DNA of 64,000 nt from Pseudomonas sp. URMO17WK12:I2 (GTDB lineage: Bacteria > Pseudomonadota > Gammaproteobacteria > Pseudomonadales > Pseudomonadaceae), in NCBI RefSeq assembly GCF_003253735.1, contig NZ_QKYW01000001.1, positions 806,001 to 870,000 on the forward strand, given 5' to 3'. Both the position numbers and the translations under genes were made by a program. A model generated the notes under the pieces. It ran no database searches, had not been told where the DNA came from, and saw only the letters and a program-made list of their open reading frames with translations. This document shows, one piece after another, positions 56,027 to 64,000 of this stretch (position 1 is the stretch's first letter; each line of letters starts with the position of its first letter).

Positions 56027-57325
56027 TCAGATACTTTTTTCGAAGATCTTCGAATTACGCTGGAAGTTGTACAGCGAAGCCCGGGCAGCGGGCAGTCGCT
56101 CGACGCTGCTGGGCTCGAAGCCACGTTCGCGGAACCAGTGAGCGGTGCGGGTGGTGAGCACGAACAGGGTGTTGATGCCCTTGGCCTTGGCGCGCTCTTC
56201 TATGCGCTCGAGCAGTTCGTCACCACGGCCGCCATGGCGGTATTCGGGGTTGACCGCCAGGCACGCCAGCTCGCCGCAGCTCGAGTCAGCGATAGGATAC
56301 AGCGCCGCGCAGGCGATGATCATGCCGTCGCGCTCGACGATGCTGAACTGGCCGATCTCGCGCTCCAGCACTTCCCGCGAACGGCGCACCAGAATGCCCT
56401 GCTCCTCCAGCGGCGTGATCAGGTCGATCAGCCCACCGACATCCTCGATGTTCGCCTCGCGCAGCGACTCGAACTGCTCGGGGTCGACCATGGTGCCACC
56501 ACCATCGCGGGTGAACAGCTCGGTGAGCAGCGAGCCGTCGCCGGTGTAGCTGACGATATGGCTGCGCTTGACGCCACCGCGGCAGGCCTGGGCGGCGGCG
56601 TCCAGCAGTTCGCCCTGGTAATCGCTGCCCAGGCGCTGCACATGGGCCGGCACCTGCTGCGGGCGCAGCTCGCGGATCAGCTTGCCGTCATCGTCGAGCA
56701 GGCCCTGCTGGCTGCTGAACAGGATCAGCTTGTCGGCGGCCAGGTCGGTGGCCGCGCGCATGGCCACGTCTTCGCAGGCCAGGTTGAAGATCTCGCCGGT
56801 GGGCGAATAGCCGAGCGGTGACAGCAGCACGATATTGCGCTCGTCGAGCTGGCGATTGATGCCCTTGCGGTCGATGCGCCGCACTTCGCCGGTGTGGTGA
56901 TAATCAACGCCATCGACCACGCCGATGGGCCGCGCGGTGACGTAGTTGCCGCTGCTGACCCGCAGCCGCGAGCCCTGCATCGGCGAGGCGGCGATGTCCA
57001 TCGACAGCCGTGCCTCGATGGCGATGCGCAGCTGGCCGACGGCGTCGATCACGCACTCCAGGGTGGCGCTGTCGGTCACCCGCAGGTCGCGGTGATAGCG
57101 CGGCTGCAGGCCACGCGCGGCCAGGCGCGCTTCGATCTGCGGGCGCGAGCCGTGCACCAGCACCAGGCGCACGCCAAGGCTGTGCAGCAGCACCATGTCG
57201 TGGACTATATTGCCGAAATTCGGATGGGCCACACCCTCGCCCGGCAGCATGACCACGAAGGTGCAGTCACGGTGGGCGTTGATGTAGGGCGAAGCGTGGC
57301 GGAGCCAGTTGACGTAGTCGTACAT
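56027..57325 (-). CDS. argA: Amino-acid N-acetyltransferase (N-acetylglutamate synthase)
   Basis: 432 residues. An N-terminal amino-acid-kinase-like domain (VHGSRPQIEARL, then LLSPLGYSPTGE) is fused to a C-terminal GNAT domain (CLAVNPEYRHGGRGDELLER). This matches ArgA in domains and length. It acetylates glutamate, the first step of arginine synthesis, and is normally inhibited by arginine. argE lies 118 nt upstream on the same strand, a second arginine gene. Confidence 0.95.
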   Translation of the reverse strand: MYDYVNWLRHASPYINAHRDCTFVVMLPGEGVAHPNFGNIVHDMVLLHSLGVRLVLVHGSRPQIEARLAARGLQPRYHRDLRVTDSATLECVIDAVGQLRIAIEARLSMDIAASPMQGSRLRVSSGNYVTARPIGVVDGVDYHHTGEVRRIDRKGINRQLDERNIVLLSPLGYSPTGEIFNLACEDVAMRAATDLAADKLILFSSQQGLLDDDGKLIRELRPQQVPAHVQRLGSDYQGELLDAAAQACRGGVKRSHIVSYTGDGSLLTELFTRDGGGTMVDPEQFESLREANIEDVGGLIDLITPLEEQGILVRRSREVLEREIGQFSIVERDGMIIACAALYPIADSSCGELACLAVNPEYRHGGRGDELLERIEERAKAKGINTLFVLTTRTAHWFRERGFEPSSVERLPAARASLYNFQRNSKIFEKSI

Positions 57326-57443
57326 GTGCAGCGAAACCCTTGTGATAACGAAAGAAGCAGCAATGGGCGCGAAGCGTGCGGCCTCGCAGGCAGACTCGGT
57401 GCGTTATCGTCGTCGCAATGGCATCAGCGCAATGCTCCTCATG

Positions 57444-58592
57444 TCAGCGTGGGCTCAGGCAATAGTGCTGAATCAGTCGGCGCAGCAGCTGCACCGTGGG
57501 GATCAGGCGGTCGGTATCCAGGTACTCGCCCGGCTGGTGGGCACAGTCGATGTCGCCGGGGCCGAGCACCAGGGTTTCGCAACCCAGTTGCTGGAAATAC
57601 GGCGCTTCGGTACCGAAGGCCACCGCTGCAGCGGTATGCCCGGTCAGCCGTTCGGCCAGACGCACCAATTCGGCGTCGGCAACCTGCTCGAATGGTGGCA
57701 CGGCGGGAAACAGCGGCGCGAAATCGATGCTCACCTCATGGCGCTCGGCCAGCGGTTGCAGCTTCTGACGGATCGCCGCGCGCAGCGCTTCGGGCTGCAT
57801 GCCCGGCAATGGGCGCAGGTCGAACTCCAGGGAGCACTGGCCGCAGATGCGGTTGGGGTTGTCGCCGCCGTGAATGCAGCCGAAGTTGAGGGTCGGCTGT
57901 GGCACGCTGAACTGCGGGTTACGGTACTCCTGCTGCCACTGCCGGCGTAGCTGCATCAGCTCGCCCATCACCTCGTGCATGGCGTCCAGGGCGCTACGGC
58001 CCAGGGCCGGGTTGGAGGAGTGGCCGCTCTGCCCGAGTATGTCGATACGTTCCATCATCACGCCCTTGTGCAGGCGGATCGGCTTGAGCCCGGTGGGCTC
58101 ACCGATCACCGCGGCACGCCCCAGCGGCCGACCGGCTTCGGCCAACGCGCGGGCGCCGGACATCGAGCTTTCCTCGTCGCAAGTGGCGAGGATGATCAGC
58201 GGCTGCTTGAACGGCTGGTCGAGCAGCGTCTGCAACGCCTCGATGATCAACGCGAAGAAGCCCTTCATGTCGCACACGCCCAGGCCGACCCAGCGATCAC
58301 CGGTGTCGGTGAGTTTCAGCGGGTCGCTCTGCCACAAGGCCTCGTCGAACGGCACGGTGTCGCTGTGCCCGGCCAGCACCAGACCGCCTGGGCCGCTGCC
58401 GTAGGTGGCGATCAGGTTGAACTTGCCCGGCTCGACCTGCTGTTTCTCGCACGTAAAACCCAACTCGCTCAACCAGTTGGCCAGCAGGTCGATGACTGGC
58501 TGGTTGGATTGATCCAGGGCAGGCTGGGTGCAACTGACCGATGGCACGGCGATCAACGCCGCGAAGCGATCCTTGAGGGGGGGAAATGACAT
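57444..58592 (-). CDS. argE: Acetylornithine deacetylase
   Basis: 382 residues. M20 zinc-hydrolase motifs: GHSDTVPFD, GVCDMKGFFAL, CDEESSMSGA, and GEPTGLKPIRLHKG. The C-terminus contains FGTEAPYFQQLGCE and GPGDIDCAHQPGEYL. It removes the acetyl group from N-acetylornithine to give ornithine. It is adjacent to argA on the same strand. Pseudomonas species usually rely on the ornithine acetyltransferase ArgJ cycle as well, so its role may be partly redundant. Confidence is high by family resemblance. Confidence 0.92.
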   Translation of the reverse strand: MSFPPLKDRFAALIAVPSVSCTQPALDQSNQPVIDLLANWLSELGFTCEKQQVEPGKFNLIATYGSGPGGLVLAGHSDTVPFDEALWQSDPLKLTDTGDRWVGLGVCDMKGFFALIIEALQTLLDQPFKQPLIILATCDEESSMSGARALAEAGRPLGRAAVIGEPTGLKPIRLHKGVMMERIDILGQSGHSSNPALGRSALDAMHEVMGELMQLRRQWQQEYRNPQFSVPQPTLNFGCIHGGDNPNRICGQCSLEFDLRPLPGMQPEALRAAIRQKLQPLAERHEVSIDFAPLFPAVPPFEQVADAELVRLAERLTGHTAAAVAFGTEAPYFQQLGCETLVLGPGDIDCAHQPGEYLDTDRLIPTVQLLRRLIQHYCLSPR

Positions 58593-58723
58593 GGCGGCTC
58601 TCTCGGGTCGGTCGCCTCATCATAGAGTGAAGCGTTGCCCGCGAGAACCGCCAAGCGAGAATCACTGCTTTTCAAGGACGAAGCACGCGCCTTCTAGACA
58701 TCGAGGTGCGGGCCTACAGTCTC

Positions 58724-58791
58724 GTGGGAGTGGCTTTAGCCACGAGCTTTGATCGGGTTATAAAAAGAGCTCGCGGCTAAAGCGACTACTA
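58724..58791. repeat. Palindromic repeat, third type (REP-like)
   Basis: The left arm GTGGGAGTGGCTTTAGCCAC pairs with the right arm GGCTAAAGCGACTACTAC, with an inner GAGCTT / AAGAGCTC match. It lies in the 272-base gap between argE and the PiT gene. Confidence 0.75.
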
Positions 58792-58864
58792 CCAAAAGCA
58801 TGCGCTCAACTGCAGTAATTGCCGCAATCCAGCGGCCTGCCGCGTAAGCGATAGGCTGCGGCAC

Positions 58865-60130
58865 TTACAGAAAGATCAGCATGAAGATTTCGAGATAGAC
58901 AATCGCCAGCGCTGCGCCAATCGGCAGGGTCACCACCCAGGAAGTGAAGATCCGCCCGACCACCGCCAGGTTGAGCGCGCCAATGCCGCGCGCCATGCCG
59001 ATGCCCAGCACCGCACCGACCAGCGTGTGGGTGGTGGAGATCGGCAGGCCGATGCCCGAAGCAGCGACCACGGTGGCGGCGGTGGCCAGCTCGGCGGCGA
59101 AACCGCGGCTCGGGGTCAGCTCGGTGATCTTCTTGCCAATGGTGGCGATCACCTTCCAACCGTAGGTGGCCAGACCGATGACGATACCTACGGCGCCCAT
59201 CAGCAGCACCCAGCCAGGCACCGAAGACTGACCGCCGATGGTCATGTCGCCACCCGCCTCGATCACCCCGACCACCGCAGCCAGCGGGCCGACGGCGTTG
59301 GAGACGTCACTGGCGCCGTGGGCGAAGGCCATGGAGCAGGCGGTGAAGATCATCAATACGGCGAAGACCTTCTCGACGCTGGCGAAGTGGAAATCCTTGT
59401 CGGCTTCCTCGTCCAGCTTGATGCGGCGCAGCAGCAGGATGCCCAGGCCGGCCACCAACAGGCCGACGCCGGCGGAGAGCAGAATGCTCTGGCCGGTGGT
59501 GAAGTTCAGGCCGACGTGCTTGAGGCCCTTGGTGAAGGTCATCAGCGCCAGCATGAAGCCGGTCAGGAACATGTATACCGGCACCCAGCGCTTGGCGTTG
59601 CGAAACGGGTCTTCGGTGTCGAAGATCAGCCACTGCACGCTCATGAACAAGCCGAAGGCCAGCAACCCGGAAATGAACGGGGTCACCACCCAGCTGGAGA
59701 CGATGGGCACCAGACCACCCCAGTTCACCGCATCGACCGACACGCTGACCGAGGCGAAACCGATGATCGCGCCGACGATGGAGTGTGTGGTGGATACCGG
59801 CCAGCCGCGCAGCGAAGCGATCAGCAGCCAGGTGCCGGCGGACAACAACGAGGCCATCATGCCCAGCACGAACATGTCGGCGGGAATCACCGAGGCATCG
59901 ACGATGCCGTTCTTGATGGTTTCGGTAACCTGGCCACCGGCCAGGTAAGCACCGCAGAATTCGAAGACCATGGCGATCAGGATCGCCTGCTTGATGGTCA
60001 GCGCCTTGGCGCCCACCGAAGTGCCCATGGCATTGGATACATCATTGGCACCAACGCCCCACGCCATGAACAAACCAAAGCAGCAGGCCATCACGAGGAG
60101 TACGAAACCGTAGTCCGCGACAAGAGTCAT
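58865..60130 (-). CDS. pit: PiT-family inorganic phosphate transporter
   Basis: 421 residues with about 10-12 membrane helices. Two PiT signatures mark the internal duplication: WGVGANDVSNAMGTSVGA near the N-terminus and AFAHGASDVSNAVGPLAA in the second half. It is a low-affinity, metal-phosphate symporter in the inner membrane. The DUF47 partner is upstream on the same strand (37-nt gap), the standard Pit gene pair. Confidence 0.95.
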   Translation of the reverse strand: MTLVADYGFVLLVMACCFGLFMAWGVGANDVSNAMGTSVGAKALTIKQAILIAMVFEFCGAYLAGGQVTETIKNGIVDASVIPADMFVLGMMASLLSAGTWLLIASLRGWPVSTTHSIVGAIIGFASVSVSVDAVNWGGLVPIVSSWVVTPFISGLLAFGLFMSVQWLIFDTEDPFRNAKRWVPVYMFLTGFMLALMTFTKGLKHVGLNFTTGQSILLSAGVGLLVAGLGILLLRRIKLDEEADKDFHFASVEKVFAVLMIFTACSMAFAHGASDVSNAVGPLAAVVGVIEAGGDMTIGGQSSVPGWVLLMGAVGIVIGLATYGWKVIATIGKKITELTPSRGFAAELATAATVVAASGIGLPISTTHTLVGAVLGIGMARGIGALNLAVVGRIFTSWVVTLPIGAALAIVYLEIFMLIFL

Positions 60131-60167
60131 AAAGAATTACCTGTAAACCCAGAAAGGATGCTGGCGA

Positions 60168-60848
60168 CTAGCGCGCCAGCAGTTGTTCCAGTCGGTTGCC
60201 CACGCGCTCGGCGCGATCGGCAATGTCTCCGACCCAGTCGATGATCCGATAGAGGAACATCACATCGACTGCGGGAAGATCCTTTTCCAGTTTGAACAAG
60301 GTGCGGCGCACCTCGATCTGCTGGCGGTCGGTTTCGCGCTCGATTTCCTCGAGTTCCTCGACCATGCGCTCGACCAGGGTGGCCTCACGACCGGCGAAAC
60401 CGGCCTCGAGCAGCGAATCCAGCTCCTTCATCGCCTTGAGTGCCTGGGCACTGGCGTCCACGCAGCGTTGCACGTACGCCAGCATCAGCGGCTGCAGCGC
60501 GGCAGGGATGGTCATGGAGCGGCCCAGCATCAACCCGGCGATATCCTTGGCCCGGTTGGCGACCTTGTCCTGGGTGCTGAGCAGTTCCAGCAGATCGGAA
60601 CGTGGCACTGGCAGGAACAGGCTCTTGGGCAGGTGCATGCGCACGTTCTTCTTGAGCTTGTCCGCCTCGTTCTCCAGGCGCACCATCGTCTGTTGCACCT
60701 GCTCGACACGCGCCCAGTCTTCGGCCATCACCGCCTCGAAGAATGGCACCAGATTGGCGGCGCATTCATGAGCCTTGGCGATATGCTGTTGCATCGGCCC
60801 GATCGGTGAGCGGCCAAACAGGCTGCTGATGAACGGATTGCTTGGCAT
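60168..60848 (-). CDS. DUF47 family Pit accessory protein (PhoU-like)
   Basis: 226 residues, all-helical in character: MPSNPFISSLFGRSPIGPMQ, then coiled-coil-rich sequence (ARVEQVQQTMVRLENEADKL, VERMVEELEEIERETDRQQI). This is the TIGR00153/DUF47 family, which resembles PhoU and is co-transcribed with pit genes; it tunes Pit activity and phosphate homeostasis. Starts 37 nt before the end of its partner's gene gap. A Pho-box-like sequence lies 66 nt upstream but in the opposite orientation (60914-60931). Confidence 0.93.
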   Translation of the reverse strand: MPSNPFISSLFGRSPIGPMQQHIAKAHECAANLVPFFEAVMAEDWARVEQVQQTMVRLENEADKLKKNVRMHLPKSLFLPVPRSDLLELLSTQDKVANRAKDIAGLMLGRSMTIPAALQPLMLAYVQRCVDASAQALKAMKELDSLLEAGFAGREATLVERMVEELEEIERETDRQQIEVRRTLFKLEKDLPAVDVMFLYRIIDWVGDIADRAERVGNRLEQLLAR

Positions 60849-60913
60849 GGGGGTGACCCCTGTCTGTCAAAGAGGCGGCAAGTATACGGATGACATCCTG
60901 AGCAGGCCAGCGC

Positions 60914-60931
60914 GTGTCATCGTTTGGTCAT
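60914..60931 (+). promoter_or_regulatory. Possible PhoB box (weak)
   Basis: GTGTCAT and TGGTCAT are 11 nt apart, the spacing of PhoB direct repeats (CTGTCAT-N4-CTGTCAT), with 6/7 and 5/7 matches. The orientation points to the CYTH gene at 61148 rather than the DUF47 gene. Confidence 0.25.
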
Positions 60932-61147
60932 AAAGTCGTATTTCGTCACTGATTAGCCGCGAAAAGCAGCTTAACTTCAGGGAAACTAGCGCCATGAATA
61001 TTTCAGACGCCTTATGGCCATGCGCCTGCGATGCTCACCAACCTGCATCGACCGCGCTTTTCCTCTACCCTGTACGACCTAACGTGCGGGGCAATGCCTC
61101 GTGCCGTGCAACCCCCGCCGCTGTCGCCGCTTCACCGAGCCCTCGCC

Positions 61148-62518
61148 ATGAATAAAGAAACCGAAATCAAACTGCGCGCCAGTCGCGAAACCCTGGCCGC
61201 CCTGCAAACCCACCCCCTGCTGAAGAAACGCAGCAAGAGCGGCTGGGAGACGAGCGAGCTGTCCAACCAGTATTTCGACACCGAGGCCCGCGATCTTGCT
61301 GGTGCCAAGGTTGCCCTGCGGCTGCGCAAAGATGGCGAACAGATCATCCAGACCCTCAAGAGCCGCGGCCAGAGTGTTGCCGGCCTGTCCGAGCGCAACG
61401 AGTGGGACTGGTACCTGAGCAAGGCCAAGCTGGACCTCAAGAAGCTCGATGACAGCTGCTGGCCGGCCGCCCTGGCCGAGCTCGACAAGAAGCAGCTCAA
61501 ACCGATCTTCACCACCGACTTCGTGCGCCAGCGCGCCGAGATCGCCTGGGGCCGCGGCAAGGCGCGGGTGGTCATCGAAGCGGCGCTGGACCTGGGCAAG
61601 GTGATCGCCGGCAAGCACCAGGAAGAAATCTGCGAGCTGGAACTGGAGCTGCGCCAGGGTGAGCCCGAGGCGCTGCTGGAACTGGCCGCCGAACTGGCCG
61701 CCGACCTGCCGCTGATGCCCTGCGACATCAGCAAGGCCGAACGCGGCTACCGCCTGTTCGACGAAGCCAGCTACGGCCTGCAGCTGCCCACGCCACAGCT
61801 GGACGCCGAGCGGAGCCTGGACGACGCCGTTGCCACCATAGGCTGGTTCCTGCTCGGCAGCAGCCAGCGCCTGGCCGAGCAGTATCGCCACAACGGCCAC
61901 TGGCGCCTGCTGGTCGACTGGCTGGATTGTCTGGTGGAGCTGCGCGCGCTGCTGAGCAGCCTTGGTCAGGCCGCCCCGCGCGCCAGCACCAGCGAACTGC
62001 GCCAGGTGCTCGACGCCCTGCTCGAAGACTGGCGCCCACGGGTGCAGGCCGGCCAGCAGGACGAAACCGCGCGCCAGGAAGCACCGGCCCAGTTCGCCGC
62101 CGAGCTGGAGCAGACCCGCTGGGGCCTGTTCTCGCTGAACACCTCGCGCTGGCTGCTGGCCCGTACCTGGACCAGCGCGCGCAACAAGCGTGGCGATCGC
62201 CAGGGCGCTGCGGCGCTGCAAAGCTGGCTGCCGACCTTCTTCGCCGAAGAAGGCCGCGACCTGCAACTCAAGCGCTACCAGCAACAACCCGAGGACCTGG
62301 CCGAGCAAGTGCCGCGCCTGGAGCGCCTGCTGCTCTGGCTGCACCTGGCTCGTGGCGTGCTGGAGGTTGCCGAGACCGACCGGCTGTTCGGCGAGCTCAA
62401 CAAACTGGCTGAACTGGCCAAGCGCCCGTTGAGTCCAGAAGAACTGGAGGCGCGCATGACCCAGGCGCAGATCATCATGAGCCTCAAGCCCTGGAAAGCG
62501 CTGCTCAAGAACGGCTGA
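61148..62518 (+). CDS. CYTH-domain inorganic triphosphatase (YgiF-like)
   Basis: 456 residues from ATG 61148. The CYTH fold (about 1-205) opens with NKETEIKLRAS (the ExExK motif) and contains basic and acidic stretches (LRLRKDGEQIIQTLKSRGQ, ELELELRQGE) that build the triphosphate tunnel. E. coli YgiF has a C-terminal CHAD domain; here the C-terminal half (about 220-456) is helical with that length but is poor in the histidines characteristic of CHAD. It hydrolyses inorganic triphosphate; the neighbouring Pit genes suggest a role in phosphate metabolism, although that is context only. Confidence 0.85.
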   Translation: MNKETEIKLRASRETLAALQTHPLLKKRSKSGWETSELSNQYFDTEARDLAGAKVALRLRKDGEQIIQTLKSRGQSVAGLSERNEWDWYLSKAKLDLKKLDDSCWPAALAELDKKQLKPIFTTDFVRQRAEIAWGRGKARVVIEAALDLGKVIAGKHQEEICELELELRQGEPEALLELAAELAADLPLMPCDISKAERGYRLFDEASYGLQLPTPQLDAERSLDDAVATIGWFLLGSSQRLAEQYRHNGHWRLLVDWLDCLVELRALLSSLGQAAPRASTSELRQVLDALLEDWRPRVQAGQQDETARQEAPAQFAAELEQTRWGLFSLNTSRWLLARTWTSARNKRGDRQGAAALQSWLPTFFAEEGRDLQLKRYQQQPEDLAEQVPRLERLLLWLHLARGVLEVAETDRLFGELNKLAELAKRPLSPEELEARMTQAQIIMSLKPWKALLKNG

Positions 62519-62573
62519 TGCACACGGCAGGTGGCGCGCCCACTTGCCCCGCTCGACGACAGGATGCCCCTCG

Positions 62574-63305
62574 ATGTTCAAACTCAGCCTGAAATCCATC
62601 GCCGCCACCTGGCTGACCGGCCTGCTGGCGCTGCTGCCGCTGGCCCTGACCATGGTGGTGCTGGCCTGGCTGGTCAGCCTGCTCAACAACCTGATCGGCC
62701 CGTCCACGGCCATTGGTCGGCTGTTTGCCGCACTCGGCACGCCGTTCGCCAGCAACCCCTACCTGGCCTATCTGCTCGGCACCCTGGTGCTGCTGATCAG
62801 CCTCTACCCCCTGGGCCTGGCGGTGAAGCTGGGCCTGCGCCGCCCGCTCGGCTGGCTGATCGACGTAACGCTGCGGCGTACCCCGCTGATCGGCAATTTC
62901 TACAACCTGGCCGACCGCTTCGTCGGCCTGCTCGACAAGAAGAACACCGATATCACCAGCATGCGCCCGGTGTGGTGCTTTTTCGGCGGCGGCGATGGGG
63001 TGGCGGTGCTGGCTCTGCAGCCGACCTCGGAGCCGGTGGAGCTGGAAGGCCGTCCACACCTGGCGATCCTGGTTCCAACCGCGCCGATTCCGGTCGGCGG
63101 CGGCCTGCTCTACGTGCCAGCGGAGTGGGTCAAGCCCGCCAATATGGGCGTCGACGCGCTGACCAGCATCTATGTGTCCATGGGACTCACCCCACCGCCT
63201 TCCCTGCCCCCGCAAAGCCTGGAAGACAGCCGCGAGCCAGACGCGACGAACACGCCTGAGAAACTGCCGTCCGTCAGCGAGCAGCAGCCCAAGGCACAGC
63301 TCTGA
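62574..63305 (+). CDS. DUF502 family membrane protein
   Basis: 243 residues. Two transmembrane helices near the N-terminus (ATWLTGLLALLPLALTMVVL and AYLLGTLVLLISLYPLGLAV) are followed by RRTPLIGNFYNLADRFVGLL and a soluble domain (APIPVGGGLLYVPAEWVKPA). This is the DUF502 (LiaI/YqfA-like, bacterial membrane) family; its function is unclear. The tail after ~205 is proline/serine-rich and probably disordered. Starts 55 nt after the CYTH gene and could be co-transcribed with it. Confidence 0.83.
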   Translation: MFKLSLKSIAATWLTGLLALLPLALTMVVLAWLVSLLNNLIGPSTAIGRLFAALGTPFASNPYLAYLLGTLVLLISLYPLGLAVKLGLRRPLGWLIDVTLRRTPLIGNFYNLADRFVGLLDKKNTDITSMRPVWCFFGGGDGVAVLALQPTSEPVELEGRPHLAILVPTAPIPVGGGLLYVPAEWVKPANMGVDALTSIYVSMGLTPPPSLPPQSLEDSREPDATNTPEKLPSVSEQQPKAQL

Positions 63306-63404
63306 TCCGCGAACCATGAACCGGCGCTTAGTCGGCGCCGGCATAATCAGGCATGCTGGCATCCCGCAAGGGATGCAACCCAACTAGGTTAATCAGGAGC
63401 CCGC

Positions 63405-64000
63405 ATGTCGAGCCTTTCGCCTGCCGCCGCCGACCGTCTGCTGGATCTCAACGAGCTGTTGCGCGAGCTGGTCGGCCAGGGGCGTATCGCCCAGGAAAGC
63501 GCCGAGCAATGCCTGGCGATCCGCCGCAGTGGCGCCAACGCCGACCTGCACCCGCTGGAATTCCTGGCCGCCCAGCAGCTTGAGGATCAGTCGCGGCCGG
63601 GGCGCATTCTCGACCTGGAAAGCCTGACCCTCTGGCTGGCGCAGCTGGCCGGGCAGCCGTACCTGCGTATCGACCCGCTGAAGATCGACGCGGCGGCGGT
63701 CACTCCGCTGATGTCCTACGCCTTCGCCCAGCGCCACAAGATCCTCGCCGTGGCAGTCAATGCCGAGGCGGTGACCATCGCCAGCGCCCAGCCGTTCATG
63801 CACAGCTGGGAAGCCAACCTCGTGCATGTGCTCAAGCGCCCGATCAAGCGCGTGGTGGCCAACCCGGCGGATATCCAGCGCTTCACCGTGGAGTTCTACC
63901 GCCTGGCCCGCTCGGTCAGCGGCGCCACCAATAGCGACGCCAAGATCAGCAATGTCGGCAACTTCGAGCAACTGCTCAACCTTGGCGCCCAGGACCAGGA
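63405..64000 (+). CDS. GspE/PulE-like secretion ATPase, N-terminal part (truncated by window edge)
   Basis: 198 complete codons visible, open to the window end. The start ATG has AGGAG 7 nt upstream (63394-63398). The sequence MSSLSPAAADRLLDLNELLR, then LTLWLAQLAGQPYLRIDPLK, MSYAFAQRHKILAVAVNAEA and SWEANLVHVLKRPIKRVVAN follows the N-terminal (GspE_N) domain that precedes the ATPase core in type II secretion and type IV pilus assembly ATPases. The Walker boxes lie beyond the window. A pilus- or secretion-related ATPase is likely; its cognate machine is not visible. Confidence 0.82.
   Translation, partial: MSSLSPAAADRLLDLNELLRELVGQGRIAQESAEQCLAIRRSGANADLHPLEFLAAQQLEDQSRPGRILDLESLTLWLAQLAGQPYLRIDPLKIDAAAVTPLMSYAFAQRHKILAVAVNAEAVTIASAQPFMHSWEANLVHVLKRPIKRVVANPADIQRFTVEFYRLARSVSGATNSDAKISNVGNFEQLLNLGAQDQ

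Noticed and set aside
60914..60931. PhoB control of the pit operon
   Set aside because: The half-sites face away from the DUF47-pit genes and match the consensus only partly; retained as a weak site without a regulatory claim.

Overview
The window looks like chromosomal DNA of a Pseudomonas species. The evidence is the high GC content, several Pseudomonas-type REP palindromes, a gamma-proteobacterial run argA-argE-pit-DUF47-CYTH-DUF502-GspE-like, an assimilatory nirBD operon, a gluconate-dehydrogenase-type oxidoreductase and a bacteriophytochrome. I see no rRNA, tRNA, CRISPR array, transposase or prophage gene. It reads as core and near-core chromosome.

Layout. (1) 1-3029: the end of a GMC flavoprotein dehydrogenase and its tri-heme cytochrome c, then two small uncharacterised genes. 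(2) 3396-9277, minus strand: a hybrid sensor kinase, a periplasmic solute-binding protein and a TonB-dependent siderophore receptor. (3) 9593-13783, minus strand: a bo3-type oxidase subunit I (CyoB) with no companion subunits, behind DUF934 and a CysI-type siroheme reductase, then a divergent MocR regulator. (4) 15583-22365: DUF1176, two small membrane proteins, a periplasmic protein, an AraC regulator, a chemoreceptor and a free-standing PilJ-type sensor domain. (5) 22711-28048, minus strand: TerC, NirD and NirB, with a good sigma-54 promoter and an attenuator in the nirB leader, then a RIO kinase. (6) 28221-35954: Ada, a thiolase/FabG/MaoC fatty-acid module interrupted by a short AraC protein, a MazG-like hydrolase, CmoM and two DUF4136 lipoproteins. 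(7) 35987-44619: an SdiA-regulated-type protein and a signalling block of bacteriophytochrome, single-domain response regulator and two hybrid kinases. (8) 44734-51357: a small membrane protein, an MFS exporter, and an HscC (Hsp70) operon with two J-like membrane co-chaperones. (9) 51616-58592: an NCS2 purine permease, TrmA, a CPG2-like peptidase, ArgA and ArgE. (10) 58865-64000: a PiT phosphate transporter with its DUF47 partner, a CYTH triphosphatase, DUF502 and the start of a GspE/PulE-like ATPase.

How they work together. NirBD reduces nitrite to ammonium under apparent RpoN control plus transcription attenuation, the known logic of NtrC/NasT-regulated nitrate assimilation. CysI/DUF934 serves sulfite assimilation. 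The phytochrome and its neighbours form a likely light-responsive multistep phosphorelay. FadI, FabG4 and MaoC handle 3-ketoacyl, 3-hydroxyacyl and enoyl-CoA intermediates. ArgA and ArgE bracket the acetylated ornithine pathway.

The most unusual items are the orphan CyoB, the nirB leader, a hairpin that combines a terminator shape with a buried ribosome binding site at 17905-17933, the pair of J-like proteins with RPD in place of HPD, and a 129-bp imperfect palindrome touching the trmA stop codon. All calls come from reading the sequence. No database search was run.
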